Positions 17,854-26,022 of a DNA stretch of 64,000 nt are shown in pieces. Positions within the stretch are counted from its first letter, which is position 1. Each line of letters opens with the position of its first letter. The stretch is from Adlercreutzia wanghongyangiae. GTDB taxonomy: Bacteria > Actinomycetota > Coriobacteriia > Coriobacteriales > Eggerthellaceae. The notes under the pieces were generated by a model. It was not told the DNA's origin, searched no databases, and worked only from the letters and a program-made list of their open reading frames with translations. The stretch covers positions 124,001 through 188,000 of the forward strand of contig NZ_JAYMFF010000011.1 in NCBI RefSeq assembly GCF_035989245.1, read 5' to 3'. A program made the position numbers and the translations under genes.

Positions 17854-18265
17854 GGATGCCCTCGCAGTGATCGATCATGTGCTGCACGGCCTGGGCGGCG
17901 TTGCCTTCCATCTTCTTCTTGCGCGGCACCAGCTTGCCGTCCACCAGCGCGTCGTAGCTCACGCGAATCCACTCGTAGCGCACCACGCCCGAGGCTTCCT
18001 CGCGCGACAGACACGCTTCCACGGCGGTGTAGGGACGCAGCTTCTGCACCAGCGCGGGATTGAACAGCACCACGGGCTTGCCGGCCTCGTTCAGATAGGC
18101 CACGATGCGCTTCGTCTCGCCGATCTGGTTGGCAGCCAGGCACACCGCCTCGTCGTCGGCCAGCAGCGTGTCCACCAGATCCTCGGCAATGGCCGCGTCC
18201 TCGGCCGTGGCCGCATCGCACGGCTTCGACAGAATCTCCTCGTCGGTCACGATCTCTTTAATCAC
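17846..18265 (-). CDS. Peptide-deformylase-like protein with altered catalytic motif
   Basis: It is 139 residues from the GTG at 18265, which has GAAGGAG at good distance; a longer frame upstream has no such support. Motif 1 reads AVCLAANQ in place of the usual GxGLAAxQ. Motif 2 EACLS carries the metal-ligand Cys85. Motif 3 reads HMIDH (129-133) where deformylases have HEXDH, so the catalytic glutamate is methionine at position 130; both metal histidines remain. It may bind metal without normal deformylase activity. It overlaps the HelD-like gene by eight bases and is translationally coupled to it. Confidence 0.8.
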   Translation of the reverse strand: MIKEIVTDEEILSKPCDAATAEDAAIAEDLVDTLLADDEAVCLAANQIGETKRIVAYLNEAGKPVVLFNPALVQKLRPYTAVEACLSREEASGVVRYEWIRVSYDALVDGKLVPRKKKMEGNAAQAVQHMIDHCEGILV

Positions 18266-18523
18266 GGGGACTCCTTCAGGTTTGCGACGCCTGGGCGCCG
18301 CGTTCTCGGAAAATGCGACTATCGAGTATAGCACGCCGACGGGCCGCCACCCATGCTGCAACCATGGCGTTTCCGCGATATCGGTGCGTCCCTTCTGCGC
18401 TCTTTCCGCCCCGCGCCGCGCTTCGAAGCAGTGACGTTCTATAATGAAGTTACGGGCCACCTCCCCATCGCCGTTGCCGATCTCCCGGGAGCCCTTGCAA
18501 CAGCAAGCCGTCGACCGCGGCGA

Positions 18524-19570
18524 TCATTCGCCGTTCATGCTCAGGGCGTACACCATGCCGGCCCCGTACAGCTTCCCGAACAGGTACTTGTTGCTGGCCG
18601 ATTCCTCCGACACGTACACCCGGCCCTCGTACGACTCGATGCCCTCGGTCATGGGCGGCGCCTGCACATCCTCAACCAAACTGCGGCCGTCAAGGCAATA
18701 CAGCGGCACTTCCCTTCCCCCTACCGAGAACACGCCATCCTGAACCACCAGCGCCGTATCGTAAGCCAGCAGATGTGATGTCGCAATACCGTAGGACTGC
18801 GACAGCACCAGCCGTCCGTCGTCGGTCGTGCACACCCCCTGGATCATGCCGGGAATGGAATATACCCGCGCCGGCTGGGATGCCACGCCGAAGGGGGCAT
18901 TGGGGTCTAGCGGAAAGGCGTAGACGACCGCCGGGTTCTCGGCGCCATCGGGTGTGGTGATGCGGTGGGCCGCCGGCGTCTCGTAGTCGCCGGGATAATA
19001 GAAGTTCCCCAGCAGCATCTGGTCGCCCTCGATGTTCATGAAAGCGGGCGAGAAATCCACGTCCACCCGCGATATGGCGCTCACCGTGCCGCCGTCGGGC
19101 ACCGACCCCACCTCCTCGGCATCCAGCACCAGGTAACCGCCCTCGCAGGCCAGGTAGGCATAGGCCCCGGCGCTGGTAATGGCCGAACCGTGGCCTACAT
19201 AGGGCGTGCCATCGGGATTCTCCACTTGCAAGCACGCCACCGTGCCGTCCGCATCGCGCCGGTACAGCGGCGAGGAACCGTCGCCAGTCACATAGCCGCT
19301 GAACAGCCAGCAGTCATCGGCCTCCAGGTGATCCAAATCCTGGCAGATGAAACCCTCCTGCACCCCCGGGATGGCGAACGCCGGCTCGGCTTCGGCGAAA
19401 AACGGGGCGAACGCCGTGCGCACGTAGATATTCAGCCCGATCACCACCGCCGCCACCAGGGCCGCCGCCGCAAGCACCACGATGCCGACCACTTTCAGCG
19501 GCCGCACACGCCGACGAGAAGTCGAAGCCCCCTGTGCCGCCACCTCTTCCGCCACCACGCCCTCTGCCAC
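18524..19570 (-). CDS. Membrane-anchored protein of unknown function
   Basis: The GTG at 19570 (AAGGGG upstream) gives 348 residues; the open frame continues upstream without support. After a short basic cytoplasmic stretch (SRRRVRPLK) there is one strong membrane helix (VVGIVVLAAAALVAAVVIGL), then about 290 residues predicted outside the cell. That part contains repeated short blocks with aromatic and glycine residues (CWLFSGYVTGDG, YAYLACEGGYLVLD, YESYEGRVYVSEESASN-like), reminiscent of a beta-propeller. No catalytic motif was recognised. It is followed by the HelD/deformylase pair on the same strand after a ~260-bp gap. Confidence 0.7.
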   Translation of the reverse strand: MAEGVVAEEVAAQGASTSRRRVRPLKVVGIVVLAAAALVAAVVIGLNIYVRTAFAPFFAEAEPAFAIPGVQEGFICQDLDHLEADDCWLFSGYVTGDGSSPLYRRDADGTVACLQVENPDGTPYVGHGSAITSAGAYAYLACEGGYLVLDAEEVGSVPDGGTVSAISRVDVDFSPAFMNIEGDQMLLGNFYYPGDYETPAAHRITTPDGAENPAVVYAFPLDPNAPFGVASQPARVYSIPGMIQGVCTTDDGRLVLSQSYGIATSHLLAYDTALVVQDGVFSVGGREVPLYCLDGRSLVEDVQAPPMTEGIESYEGRVYVSEESASNKYLFGKLYGAGMVYALSMNGE

Positions 19571-19741
19571 AAGACACCCCTTCCCGCATGGCGCGCCCGG
19601 TGTGTTTCCACGAGAACCGATGCGCCGCATTCCGCAAACCCGCTCAGCATAGGGCACGGAAACGCCGACGAGGCGCCAGATCGGCAAACCGTCAACGAGC
19701 AGAGACATACCACCTGCCACCGCCATCGGCAGGACGGCCGA

Positions 19742-20647
19742 TCAACGCGTCCAGGCATCGGCCAGAAAGGCCGCACCCTCCTCGCGAAAGAAGCGCTCGG
19801 CGCAGGCGACGAAGTCGAGGACCGGCCGGGGAGCGTCAGCGCGGTAGATGACGCCCTGATCGATGGTGTCGCCATTCAGACGTACGGGCACAAGCGGCGG
19901 GCAGCAGCTGGCGTAGTACTGGCCCGGCAGCGGAATGACCCCGTGCCCCTCCATGACCACACGCATGATGAGTTCCTTGCTGAAATCGGCCTCCACCACC
20001 GCCGCTCCCTCCTCGGCCAGGGCGAAAAGCGCCTCAAAGGAGGGCAACCCGCGGTAGTCCGACTGGATGTAGACCGTCACGCCGTCAAGCGCCTCGTGGC
20101 CCACCTCCGTGCAGTCGGCTACGAGACTCGCCGGCGACACGCACAGGTACACCGGGTCGTTGAACAGATGGGCGAAGCGCAGGTTCTCGAAAGCCGCATC
20201 GGCGCTCGGCGGCGTGGCGAAGCACACGTCGGACAGGCCGTCGCGCACCCCCTCCACCCAGGTGGACTCCGACGCGAAGCGAAACACCACCTCGATATCG
20301 GGGAAGCTGCGGGTGAAGTAGCTGATGAGCGCCGGAAAGAACGAGGGGAACGGCTCGTTGGACAGATGCCCCACGCGCACGCGATTGCGGGCCAGCGACA
20401 CTGCCCGAGCCAAGCCGTCCTCGTACACGCTTACGATCGTGCGCGCCGTCTGCAGAAACGACTCGCCAGCTGGGGTGAGCGTCACGCCCTGGGCGCTTCT
20501 CGCGAACAGGGCAAAGCCCAACTCACGCTCGAGTGTTTGAATGCGCTGGGAAAACGAGGGCACCGAAACGTAGGAGCGCGCAGCCGCCTTTGAGAGGCTG
20601 CCCTCTTCCGCGGCAACGATGAAGCTTTTCAGCTGCTGGTCGTTCAC
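19742..20647 (-). CDS. LysR-family transcriptional regulator
   Basis: The 301-residue protein has an N-terminal winged helix-turn-helix (MNDQQLKSFIVAAEEGSLSK, then FSQRIQTLERELGFALFARS) followed by the periplasmic-binding-like effector domain. It lies 105 bp downstream of, and on the same strand as, the KstD-like flavoprotein gene at 20753. It may be co-transcribed with that gene and regulate it. Its effector is unknown. Confidence 0.93.
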   Translation of the reverse strand: MNDQQLKSFIVAAEEGSLSKAAARSYVSVPSFSQRIQTLERELGFALFARSAQGVTLTPAGESFLQTARTIVSVYEDGLARAVSLARNRVRVGHLSNEPFPSFFPALISYFTRSFPDIEVVFRFASESTWVEGVRDGLSDVCFATPPSADAAFENLRFAHLFNDPVYLCVSPASLVADCTEVGHEALDGVTVYIQSDYRGLPSFEALFALAEEGAAVVEADFSKELIMRVVMEGHGVIPLPGQYYASCCPPLVPVRLNGDTIDQGVIYRADAPRPVLDFVACAERFFREEGAAFLADAWTR

Positions 20648-20752
20648 AGCCCCTCCTGCCCCGCGCCCTCGGACGCGAACGTGCGGGACGGCCGGAAGCC
20701 CCGGCCGTCCCGTTAAGTCTACCCTACTTTTCCCGCGCGAAACCGCACGCCT

Positions 20753-22405
20753 CTAGCCGAGCAGTCCCAAGTTCAGCGCGTGGTTGGCCGCCTTGAAGCC
20801 GCGATAGTAACCCTGGCCCGTAGTGGCCGTGGCGCCCGGATAGGCCGAGCCAAAGATGTTGGAGGCGTTGTTGCCGCAGCTGTACAGGCCCTCGATGGGG
20901 TTGCCCTCGTAGTCGAGCACCTGGGCGTCGGTGTTCACGTCCAACCCGCCGCAGGTGCCGATGGTGCCGGGTCCGACGCGCACAGCGTAGAACGGCGCCG
21001 TGGCGATCTTGCCGAGCCAGATGTTCGGCGTCTCGGGCGTCTCGGGCAGCGAGAACTCCAGAAGCGAGGTGTAGTTGCTCTTACCGCGGGCGAAGTCCTC
21101 GTCGACGCCGGTGTCGCAGAAGCCGTTGTAGCGCTCCACCTCGGCGGCAAGGCCGGCAGCATCGATGCCGCAACCGGCGGCCAGCTCCTCCAGCGTGGCG
21201 TACTCGCCGAGCCACTCCGGCTGGCTCTCCTCGTTGGCCGGCCAGCCGAAAGACGCCACATGGTCGGCGTCGAATACCAGGTAGGCCGGCAGGTTCGGCA
21301 CCGAGCAGGTCTTCGCGTCAAAGGCGCCGAAGGACATGCCCATCCAGGGGTAGCCGGAGCTCTCGTCAGTGAAGCGCTTGCCGGCGGCGTTCACCATGAT
21401 GGCCCCGGGCAGACCGGCGTAGTCACCCCAATCGGTGGCCGTCTCCACCATTTCGGCACCGTCGCCGAGCACGTAGAAGGGACAGCCCCAGTAGGCCTCC
21501 ATGTTAGCCAGCGCCGCACCGGCAGCCACGCCCATGCGGTGGCCGTCGCCGGTGTTCTCGGCCACGCTGAGAGAGCCGTACAGCGGCACGCTCATGAAGG
21601 CCTCGCGCATGGGATCGTTGTGCTCGAAGCCGCCGGCGCCCAAAAGCACGCCCTTGTCGGCCTTCAGGAACAGATCGGACGAGCCGTCCTTGGCCTTCAC
21701 GCCGACGACCGCGCCGCCGTCGCCCAGCACGAGCTCGGTGGCCTCGGTGTTGAGGTAGGTGTCAACACCGTTCTGCTCCACCTGGGGAATGAGGATGTCA
21801 CCGAACAGCTGCTCGCCGACGATCATCTCGCCGTTGGCGTCCACGGGCGAGATGGAGCGGCCGGCGCGCTTCGATCCGGGAAGGGACGTGTAGTCGCCCA
21901 CCAGACCGGAATCCAGCACCATGCCGAGGTTCTCCTCGCACCACTCGAACACGGCGGCAGCGTGGTCCAGGTAGTCCTGCTTGGTCTCGCGGGTCGATCC
22001 GTTGTAGACGTCGCAGGCCTCCATGTAGCCCATGATCTCCTCGTCGGAGAGATCCTCGCCAAGACCCATGGCCACCTGCTTCTGGTTCTTGGGCACCCAG
22101 GCGCCGGCGCCAGAAAGGCGCGTGGTGCCACCCAGCTGCTTGCCCTTCTCCACGATGGCCACCTTAGCGCCCTGGGAGGCGGCGGTCAGCGCGCCGACCA
22201 AGGCAGTGCCGGAGCCCACCACCACGAAGTCGTACTCGCCGTCCCACGACTCGGGCGCCCCCGTACCGGAACCGCCGTTGGTGTCGGCCATACCCTGGCC
22301 CGTCGGCGCGCAGCCGGCGGCCATGCCCAAAGCGGCCAGGCCCAGCATGCCAGCTGAAGCTGTTTTCATAAACGTGCGACGGGAGACCTGGTTGTTCTCG
22401 ATCAT
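20753..22405 (-). CDS. Tat-exported FAD-dependent oxidoreductase, 3-ketosteroid dehydrogenase-like
   Basis: The protein has 550 residues from the ATG at 22405, which has GAGGAGGG upstream. Its twin-arginine signal is SRRTFMKTASAG, ending in MAAGC. The FAD motif is FVVVGSGTALVGALTAAS, and LGGTTRLSGAGAWVP resembles the steroid-dehydrogenase branch more than fumarate reductases. The C-terminal block is PIEGLYSCGNNASNIFGSAY. It probably acts outside the membrane on a hydrophobic small molecule, but the substrate is not determinable. A LysR gene follows. Its promoter region shares spaced elements with that of the truncated gene at 22666. Confidence 0.87.
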   Translation of the reverse strand: MIENNQVSRRTFMKTASAGMLGLAALGMAAGCAPTGQGMADTNGGSGTGAPESWDGEYDFVVVGSGTALVGALTAASQGAKVAIVEKGKQLGGTTRLSGAGAWVPKNQKQVAMGLGEDLSDEEIMGYMEACDVYNGSTRETKQDYLDHAAAVFEWCEENLGMVLDSGLVGDYTSLPGSKRAGRSISPVDANGEMIVGEQLFGDILIPQVEQNGVDTYLNTEATELVLGDGGAVVGVKAKDGSSDLFLKADKGVLLGAGGFEHNDPMREAFMSVPLYGSLSVAENTGDGHRMGVAAGAALANMEAYWGCPFYVLGDGAEMVETATDWGDYAGLPGAIMVNAAGKRFTDESSGYPWMGMSFGAFDAKTCSVPNLPAYLVFDADHVASFGWPANEESQPEWLGEYATLEELAAGCGIDAAGLAAEVERYNGFCDTGVDEDFARGKSNYTSLLEFSLPETPETPNIWLGKIATAPFYAVRVGPGTIGTCGGLDVNTDAQVLDYEGNPIEGLYSCGNNASNIFGSAYPGATATTGQGYYRGFKAANHALNLGLLG

Positions 22406-22463
22406 TCCGTTACCCTCCTCAATACCTTTGCTTAACGGGCAACTCTTTTGTTGCTCTTCGCTC

Positions 22464-22497
22464 ATCATAGTCAGTGGCATCCTGTTGCGGAATTACA
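22464..22497 (-). promoter_or_regulatory. Promoter of the KstD-like gene with TGTAATTCCGC element
   Basis: On the minus strand, TGTAATTCCGC (22487-22497) lies 82 bp and a TATGAT -10-like box (22464-22469) lies 59 bp upstream of the start codon. Both are found at exactly the same distances upstream of the gene at 22911. Confidence 0.5.
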
Positions 22498-22539
22498 TGG
22501 TTTGGAAGATGGTTTAAGGTTGAACCCTTAAGCCAAGAA

Positions 22540-22566
22540 ACCCCGCCGAGGGAGACAGCGGGGCTT
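22540..22566 (-). terminator. Terminator after the truncated flavoprotein gene
   Basis: On the minus strand, GCCCCGC pairs with GCGGGGT around an 11-base loop and is followed by TTTCTT. Flanking TTAAGCC/GGCTTAA sequences can extend the hairpin. Confidence 0.7.
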
Positions 22567-22665
22567 ATTGGCTTAAAGGCAGGCAGACATCGGCGGGGAG
22601 GGAGGGGAGCCGATGCCCGACAACGGGAAATGCTGGGAAGACCAGGGGCGAGACGTCCTTGCGCC

Positions 22666-22911
22666 TTAGGACTGCGCCGCCACCCGACCCGCGTGGCGGC
22701 CGAAGGTGATGGAGCGGCCCGAGGCAATGCCGGCAGCCACGCCCAAGTAGGTGGCGCCGAGGAAGCAGCTGGACACGTCGCCGGCAGCGAACAGACCGGG
22801 GATAGGCTCGTTGGCCTCGTCGAGCACGCGCATGTCCTCGTCGATGATCAGGCCGTCCATGGTGTGACACACGTCGTTCACCGTGCTACGTCGGCTGAAA
22901 TCTTTGCTCAT
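22666..22911 (-). pseudogene. Internally deleted flavoprotein gene (81 codons)
   Basis: The frame starts at an ATG with a good ribosome site (GGGAGGGG) and a Tat-like beginning (MSKDFSRRS). It then jumps to the last ~70 residues of a flavoprotein (HTMDGLIIDEDMRVLDEANE, ... AGDVSSCFLGATYLG). That part is nearly identical at DNA level to the end of the gene at 24029. About 480 residues, including the FAD motif, are absent, so it cannot be a working reductase. The frame remains open and a promoter is present, so a short exported peptide could still be made. Confidence 0.85.
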
Positions 22912-22969
22912 TGCCTTCCCCTCCCTCCCGTGGAATTGGGTTGGTGGCGCTCCTTCGCGCCCTGCATCC

Positions 22970-23003
22970 AGCATAGGAGTCCGCCCCCTTGAGCGGAATT
23001 ACA
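22970..23003 (-). promoter_or_regulatory. Promoter of the truncated flavoprotein gene
   Basis: The same TGTAATTCCGC element (22993-23003) and a TATGCT -10-like box (22970-22975) occur 82 and 59 bp before the start codon, matching the promoter at 22464-22497 in spacing. Confidence 0.5.
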
Positions 23004-23052
23004 GCTTCTGTTAGAAAGCCTTAGGGAAAGCGCTTAACCTTAGAGGATCAAA

Positions 23053-23460
23053 TCATGGGACAGCGTGCCCTCGGCGATTTTCATCGACCCCTTCCGCCTC
23101 CGACGTATCGCAATGCATTTCACCCTCGCCCAATAGCCCTTCAATCTGCTCAACGACCTCTGGGAGTTCGTCGAACAGCACGGCTGCGATCATCTTCCAA
23201 TTGACACCCTCGTAATCATGCACAAGGCGATGGCGCAGGCCGGCGATTTGCGCCCAAGGCACTTCGGGGTGAGCATCGGCGTATGCGCGCGAAACGCAGT
23301 TTGCCTGTTCGCCAATATTGTAGAGCGGTGTTGTGATGAGCCACTGAACCTCGAAGTCCCTCAGCACGGCCTCTTCGTCAATCGACCTTTCATCGACGAC
23401 GGACAGCAACTGGCGGCCAACCTCGGAAATACGCGCAAGGCGATATGCGTCATCTCTCAT
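23053..23460 (-). CDS. hepT: HepT-family toxin (DUF86, HEPN ribonuclease)
   Basis: The 135-residue helical protein carries the HEPN motif RX4HXY as Arg76, His81 and Tyr83 (RHRLVHDY). HepT toxins are RNases silenced when the paired MntA enzyme transfers AMP to the motif tyrosine. The gene overlaps mntA by four bases (ATGA), so the pair is translationally coupled with the antitoxin first. The C-terminal ~25 residues (EGEMHCDTSEAEGVDENRRG) look like a non-conserved tail. It sits in a rearranged stretch between two copies of a flavoprotein 3' end. Confidence 0.88.
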   Translation of the reverse strand: MRDDAYRLARISEVGRQLLSVVDERSIDEEAVLRDFEVQWLITTPLYNIGEQANCVSRAYADAHPEVPWAQIAGLRHRLVHDYEGVNWKMIAAVLFDELPEVVEQIEGLLGEGEMHCDTSEAEGVDENRRGHAVP

Positions 23461-23759
23461 AGCGCAACGGCCTCCCGAAGCACAGTATCGCGAAAGGGGC
23501 CAGCATCCAGCTCAGACATCTCGAAAACATCGACCCTCTTTCCCGAAAGCCGATGAAGATCCTCCGCAACCCCGAAAATATTCAGAGGGCGAAAACCGGG
23601 GTTTCCCTCGATAATGAGATCGATGTCCGAATCGCCATCGGCCTCGCCTCGCGCATACGAGCCGAAAAGACTCGCCGAACGCATATCGTACTTGGCCAGC
23701 AACGGAAGCACCATGGCGCGAATGTCATCCGTGCTCAACACCGTCGTAGCACTCGCCAT
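23457..23759 (-). CDS. mntA: MntA-family nucleotidyltransferase antitoxin
   Basis: It has 100 residues from the ATG at 23759 (AAGGAGG upstream; a GTG two codons earlier is less likely). The minimal nucleotidyltransferase motif GSX10DXD is intact: Gly33-Ser34 with Asp45 and Asp47. The family AMPylates the cognate HepT toxin. It is the first gene of the two-gene operon. Confidence 0.9.
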   Translation of the reverse strand: MASATTVLSTDDIRAMVLPLLAKYDMRSASLFGSYARGEADGDSDIDLIIEGNPGFRPLNIFGVAEDLHRLSGKRVDVFEMSELDAGPFRDTVLREAVAL

Positions 23760-23824
23760 GGCCACCTCCTTCTTCGGTTATCGGCTCTTGCATCATATCA
23801 TGAAACGCAGGCATGCCTGAGCCA

Positions 23825-23940
23825 TGTCACCCGATAGTGACGAGGCGGTCTTGATAGGCGCTGGAAAGGCGCGTCATGCCGACCAGCTGTTTGCCCTTCT
23901 CCACGATAGCCGCCTTAGCGTCCCAGGAAGCAAAACGCGC
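23825..23940 (-). pseudogene. Mosaic gene debris: flavoprotein fragment joined to a hydrolase tail
   Basis: On the minus strand one open frame reads AAIVEKGKQLVGMTRLSS, which matches the FAD-domain segment KVAIVEKGKQLGGTTRLSG of the protein at 20753. It continues as AYQDRLVTIG and a stop, matching the last ten residues (AYQDRLVTIE) of the hydrolase at 31121. There is no start or other half of either gene. Confidence 0.75.
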
Positions 23941-23967
23941 CCCCGACCGGGAGGGAGTCGGGAGCGC
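23931..23967 (-). terminator. Terminator after the flavoprotein gene at 24029
   Basis: On the minus strand GCGCTCCCGAC pairs with GTCGGGGGCGC (one G-U pair) around a 9-base loop, followed by GTTTTG. Confidence 0.7.
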
Positions 23968-24028
23968 ATCGGCCTCTTACGACGGCGGAAACAAGGGGAG
24001 GGAGGTATTCCGTCCGTCGTCGAAGGCT

Positions 24029-25759
24029 CTAGGATTGGGCGGCTACGCGGCCGGCGTGGCGGCCGAAGGTGATGGAGCGGCCCGAGGCAATGCCGGCAGC
24101 CACGCCCAAGTAGGTGGCGCCGAGAAAGCAGCTGGACACGTCGCCGGCAGCGTAGAGACCCTCGATAGGCTCATTGGCCTCGTCGAGCACGCGCATGTCC
24201 TCGTCGATGATCAGGCCGTCCATGGTGTGGTACACGTCCTGAAGGTTGCGCTCGGCGTAGAACGGCGGGGTGTCGAAAGGAGTCAAGCGGAACGCCGGCT
24301 TGTAGAAGTCGGTGTCCTTGCCAGCGGCCACCAGCTCGTTGTAGCGGGCCACCTCGACCTTGAAGGTGTCGGCGGGGATATCCAGGCGCTCGGCCAGCTC
24401 GTCGAGGGTGTCGGCCTTGATCACGGTACCCGACTCAACCATCTCGTCGATGGAGGCCTGCACGAACTCCGTGTCGCCGAACAGCTGCAGCGCGCCGTTG
24501 TCGTAGGGCGTGAAGCGGTAGGCATGGTATACGTTGAACTTCTGCGCGTAGTCGGCCCAGTTGCTGTCGTACAGCGTGATGAAGTACGGATCCTTCTGGT
24601 AGGCCAGCTCGTGGCTCGTGGAGTCGAACAGGTCGTCCTCGTTGCAGAAGCGCTTGCCTTCGGTGTTCACGCGCAGGAAGGGCAGCATGCCGCACATAGA
24701 GAAGCCGAGCGTCGCAGGATCGATGTCCTCGTAGGCCACACCTTCGGGAATGATCTGCTCGGGAGCGCAGCTGCAGGCATGGGCCAGGTCGAGCACGCCG
24801 CCGGCCCACAGGCCCGCCTTAATGCCGTCGCCAGTGGCGCCGGGCATGGACTCCTTGATGGCGGGAGCTACGCGCACGATCTCAGGCTGCAGGGCCGACA
24901 TCATATCCGGGTTCATGGAATAGCCGCCCGTGCACAGGATGACGCCCTTGGCGGCGTTGATGCGGATGGGGCCCTCGGCGGTCTCGGCGTAGGCGCCCAC
25001 CACGCGGCCGTCCTCCTTGATGAGCTTGGTCATCGTGGTCTCGAAACGACAATCGGCGCCAAGGCCGCGAGCGTAGTTGATAAGCGTCTCGCAACCCCGG
25101 TTGTTCATGGGACCGACGTTCTCGATCGGCGTCACGCCCTCTTTCCACTGAACGTAATGGCAGGTGTCGAAGGACGGAATGCCATAGGGGGTGTACTGGT
25201 CGTCGTCGGAAGGCTTCGCCTGGCGGATGCTCGCCTTGAAGCCGGCCTCAGTCACGCGGTCAGTGTACCAGTCGTAGGTCTCACCGGACTCGTTGAACCA
25301 TACATTGGCCACGCGCTGGTTCTGGCGGAAGCCGGAGGTGTGCTGGAAGCAGCGGGCCAGCAGCTCCACATCAAGCGTCGAGTTCACCTCGGCCTGGATC
25401 TTGGTACCCACGGCGCCGATGTCATCGCGGATGCCACTGGAGTTGCCCTCGGCGTACTTCTCGATGAGCACCGTCTTGGCACCCTCCTCGGCAGCAGAGC
25501 ACACGGCGAAGCACCCGGCGGTGCCGGCGCCAACCACAAGCACGTCGCAATCGACAGTTTCCGCAAGCGAGCTCTCATCAACCTCGGGCTCGGCGCCGAG
25601 CCAGGCGGGAGAGCCGTCGGCGGCGGCAGTCGCACCAGTCTCGCTCAGCGACTCCTGCTTCTGCGGCGCGCAGCCGGCAAGGCTCGCGGCGCCCACAGAG
25701 GCGGCGATGACGCCCGCTCCCGCGAGGAAGCTGCGTCGGGTCAGTTCGGTGTTGGACAT
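24029..25759 (-). CDS. Tat-exported FAD-dependent reductase (module 2)
   Basis: The protein has 576 residues from the ATG at 25759 (AGGAGGG upstream). The Tat signal TRRSFLAGAGVIAAS ends in LAGC; the FAD motif is DVLVVGAGTAGCFAVCSAA. The C-terminal cofactor block is GLYAAGDVSSCFLGATYLG. It belongs with the fumarate/urocanate reductase-like family. It is divergent from the LuxR regulator at 26023. Its last ~200 bp are nearly duplicated in the truncated gene at 22666, in the same orientation. The substrate is unknown. Confidence 0.88.
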   Translation of the reverse strand: MSNTELTRRSFLAGAGVIAASVGAASLAGCAPQKQESLSETGATAAADGSPAWLGAEPEVDESSLAETVDCDVLVVGAGTAGCFAVCSAAEEGAKTVLIEKYAEGNSSGIRDDIGAVGTKIQAEVNSTLDVELLARCFQHTSGFRQNQRVANVWFNESGETYDWYTDRVTEAGFKASIRQAKPSDDDQYTPYGIPSFDTCHYVQWKEGVTPIENVGPMNNRGCETLINYARGLGADCRFETTMTKLIKEDGRVVGAYAETAEGPIRINAAKGVILCTGGYSMNPDMMSALQPEIVRVAPAIKESMPGATGDGIKAGLWAGGVLDLAHACSCAPEQIIPEGVAYEDIDPATLGFSMCGMLPFLRVNTEGKRFCNEDDLFDSTSHELAYQKDPYFITLYDSNWADYAQKFNVYHAYRFTPYDNGALQLFGDTEFVQASIDEMVESGTVIKADTLDELAERLDIPADTFKVEVARYNELVAAGKDTDFYKPAFRLTPFDTPPFYAERNLQDVYHTMDGLIIDEDMRVLDEANEPIEGLYAAGDVSSCFLGATYLGVAAGIASGRSITFGRHAGRVAAQS

Positions 25760-25885
25760 GATCCCTCCTATTTGGTTACGTGGTGTCCTCCTCCGCGAGG
25801 CAGTCCCCTGACCAGCTCGCGGCGCATCCGACCTTTGTCGGACAAGGACAAGTCTGCCGCGTCCCATGCGCTCCCCCAAGCCCCG

Positions 25886-25924
25886 AAACGCTGTATTTTC
25901 GGGTCATGCAAAACGCTGTATATT
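25886..25924. promoter_or_regulatory. Direct repeats in the module 2 divergent promoter region
   Basis: AAACGCTGTATTTT (25886-25899) and AAACGCTGTATATT (25911-25924) are repeated 25 bp apart in the gap between the flavoprotein and LuxR genes. They differ at one base and are a plausible binding site for the adjacent regulator. Confidence 0.45.
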
Positions 25925-26022
25925 TGCAAAACACCTGATCATCACCTACCGAAAAAGTGCCCTGTCGAAAAAAGTTGCGCTATCATGTTTTCAAGCACAA
26001 GTCGGCCAGGGAGGGGCCTGAT

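Noticed and set aside
15511..18063. 850-codon plus-strand open frame
   Set aside because: Antisense to the HelD-like and deformylase-like genes, with no domain signal.
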